This document shows positions 7,165 through 7,383 of a DNA stretch of 7,383 nucleotides, piece by piece. The stretch lies in the NCBI GenBank assembly GCA_964553715.1, contig CAZKKY010000036.1, positions 1 to 7,383 on the forward strand, written 5' to 3'. The notes under the pieces are model-generated. The model was not told the DNA's origin. It did not search any database and saw nothing but the letters and a program-made list of their open reading frames with translations. The position numbers were made by a program, and so were the translations under genes. The stretch comes from JAGOJE01 sp964553715 (GTDB lineage Bacteria; Pseudomonadota; Alphaproteobacteria; Rickettsiales; Rickettsiaceae). Position 1 is the first letter of the stretch, and each line of letters opens with the position of its first letter.

Positions 7165-7270
7165 CTTGCACATTTTTCGCCTTTTTGACCCTAAATTCGC
7201 ATTCACCTTTGAGTTTAAAGACTCTTATACACACTATCTAGAGTTTAAGCAATATAAAAATATCTCAACC

Positions 7271-7383
7271 TCATTTGTTACCTTGTTCTTCTTTTCTGAT
7301 CTTTTCTTCTTCATCTAACAAAAATTTGTAAAAATCTGCAAATGTAGGGAAAATCATTGGATCTTCTGCGTAAGGTTTTCCTT
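7271..7383 (-). CDS. C-terminal end of an unrecognised gene entering from the right edge
   Basis: A minus-strand frame is open from the right edge to a TGA at 7271-7273, giving 36 visible residues. It begins GKPYAEDPMIFPTFADFYKF and ends with a highly charged segment, LLDEEEKIRKEEQGNK. The hydrophobic-aromatic block followed by an acidic/basic tail looks like a genuine protein terminus rather than chance. I do not recognise the family. By position it would be the gene upstream of the DUF1016-traD pair and might belong to the transfer operon, but the roughly 500-bp spacer argues against tight coupling. Confidence 0.6.
   Translation of the reverse strand, partial: GKPYAEDPMIFPTFADFYKFLLDEEEKIRKEEQGNK

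Larger units (their letters stand above)
6774..7270. other. Spacer of about 500 bp without a convincing gene; hairpins and cryptic short frames
   Basis: Between the unknown upstream gene and DUF1016 I find no credible gene. Short open frames exist on both strands: a GTG-started 61-codon frame on plus (6952-7137) and an ATG-started 47-codon frame on minus (7142-6999). The minus frame begins MRYLKANAGR and contains SEGFLVGSFTPFEDLVNSR; it reads more like protein than the plus frame but lacks a good ribosome binding site. The spacer has two clear inverted repeats (6902-6931, 7148-7164) and a duplicated GAGTTTAA at the 7210s and 7240s. Base composition is visibly less AT-rich than in the flanking genes. 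It could be a dispersed rickettsial repeat or a non-coding RNA locus; the sequence alone does not decide. Confidence 0.5.

Noticed and set aside
1..7383. CRISPR array, tRNA, rRNA or origin of transfer
   Set aside because: No regularly spaced repeats, cloverleaf or nic-like site with flanking inverted repeats was seen on either strand.

Overview
The window is AT-rich DNA whose gene content points to a member of the Rickettsiaceae (Rickettsia or a close relative). The evidence is an F-type TraD coupling protein, an Rpn/PD-(D/E)XK 'putative transposase' nuclease, a DUF1016 (YhcG-type) nuclease and a decayed IS630 transposase, all inside degraded conjugation-gene surroundings. This is how the integrative conjugative elements called RAGEs look in that family. 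The assignment is an inference from gene families; there is no rRNA, tRNA or housekeeping gene here to confirm it.

Almost everything is on the minus strand, so the region is read from high to low coordinates. At 7383-7271 is the last stretch of an unrecognised gene that enters from outside. A spacer of about 500 bp (7270-6774) follows, with two clear hairpins and no convincing gene. A DUF1016 nuclease (6773-5760) then runs into an intact traD (5757-3823). Only 2 nt separate the TAA of the first from the ATG of the second, which looks like translational coupling. Next is a 441-residue orphan protein (3626-2301) with its own Shine-Dalgarno site.

The lower part is a graveyard. A plus-strand IS630 transposase remnant (1687-2116), broken by at least three frameshifts, abuts a second, N-terminally truncated traD (1686-937). 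A complete-looking Rpn family nuclease gene follows, starting at 818 behind a near-consensus extended -10 promoter and running off the left edge.

The most striking signal is the pair of traD copies. 620 bp are identical except for one base (1067-1686 against 3968-4587), but the C-terminal tails beyond the left boundary are strongly diverged though still recognisably homologous. A sharp switch from almost no difference to heavy divergence inside one gene indicates gene conversion or recombination between two traD lineages.

Functionally, the intact TraD would be the inner-membrane ATPase that delivers the relaxosome to the type IV secretion channel. The two nucleases and the orphan protein look like cargo. 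No other transfer gene, origin of transfer, CRISPR array or RNA gene was seen.
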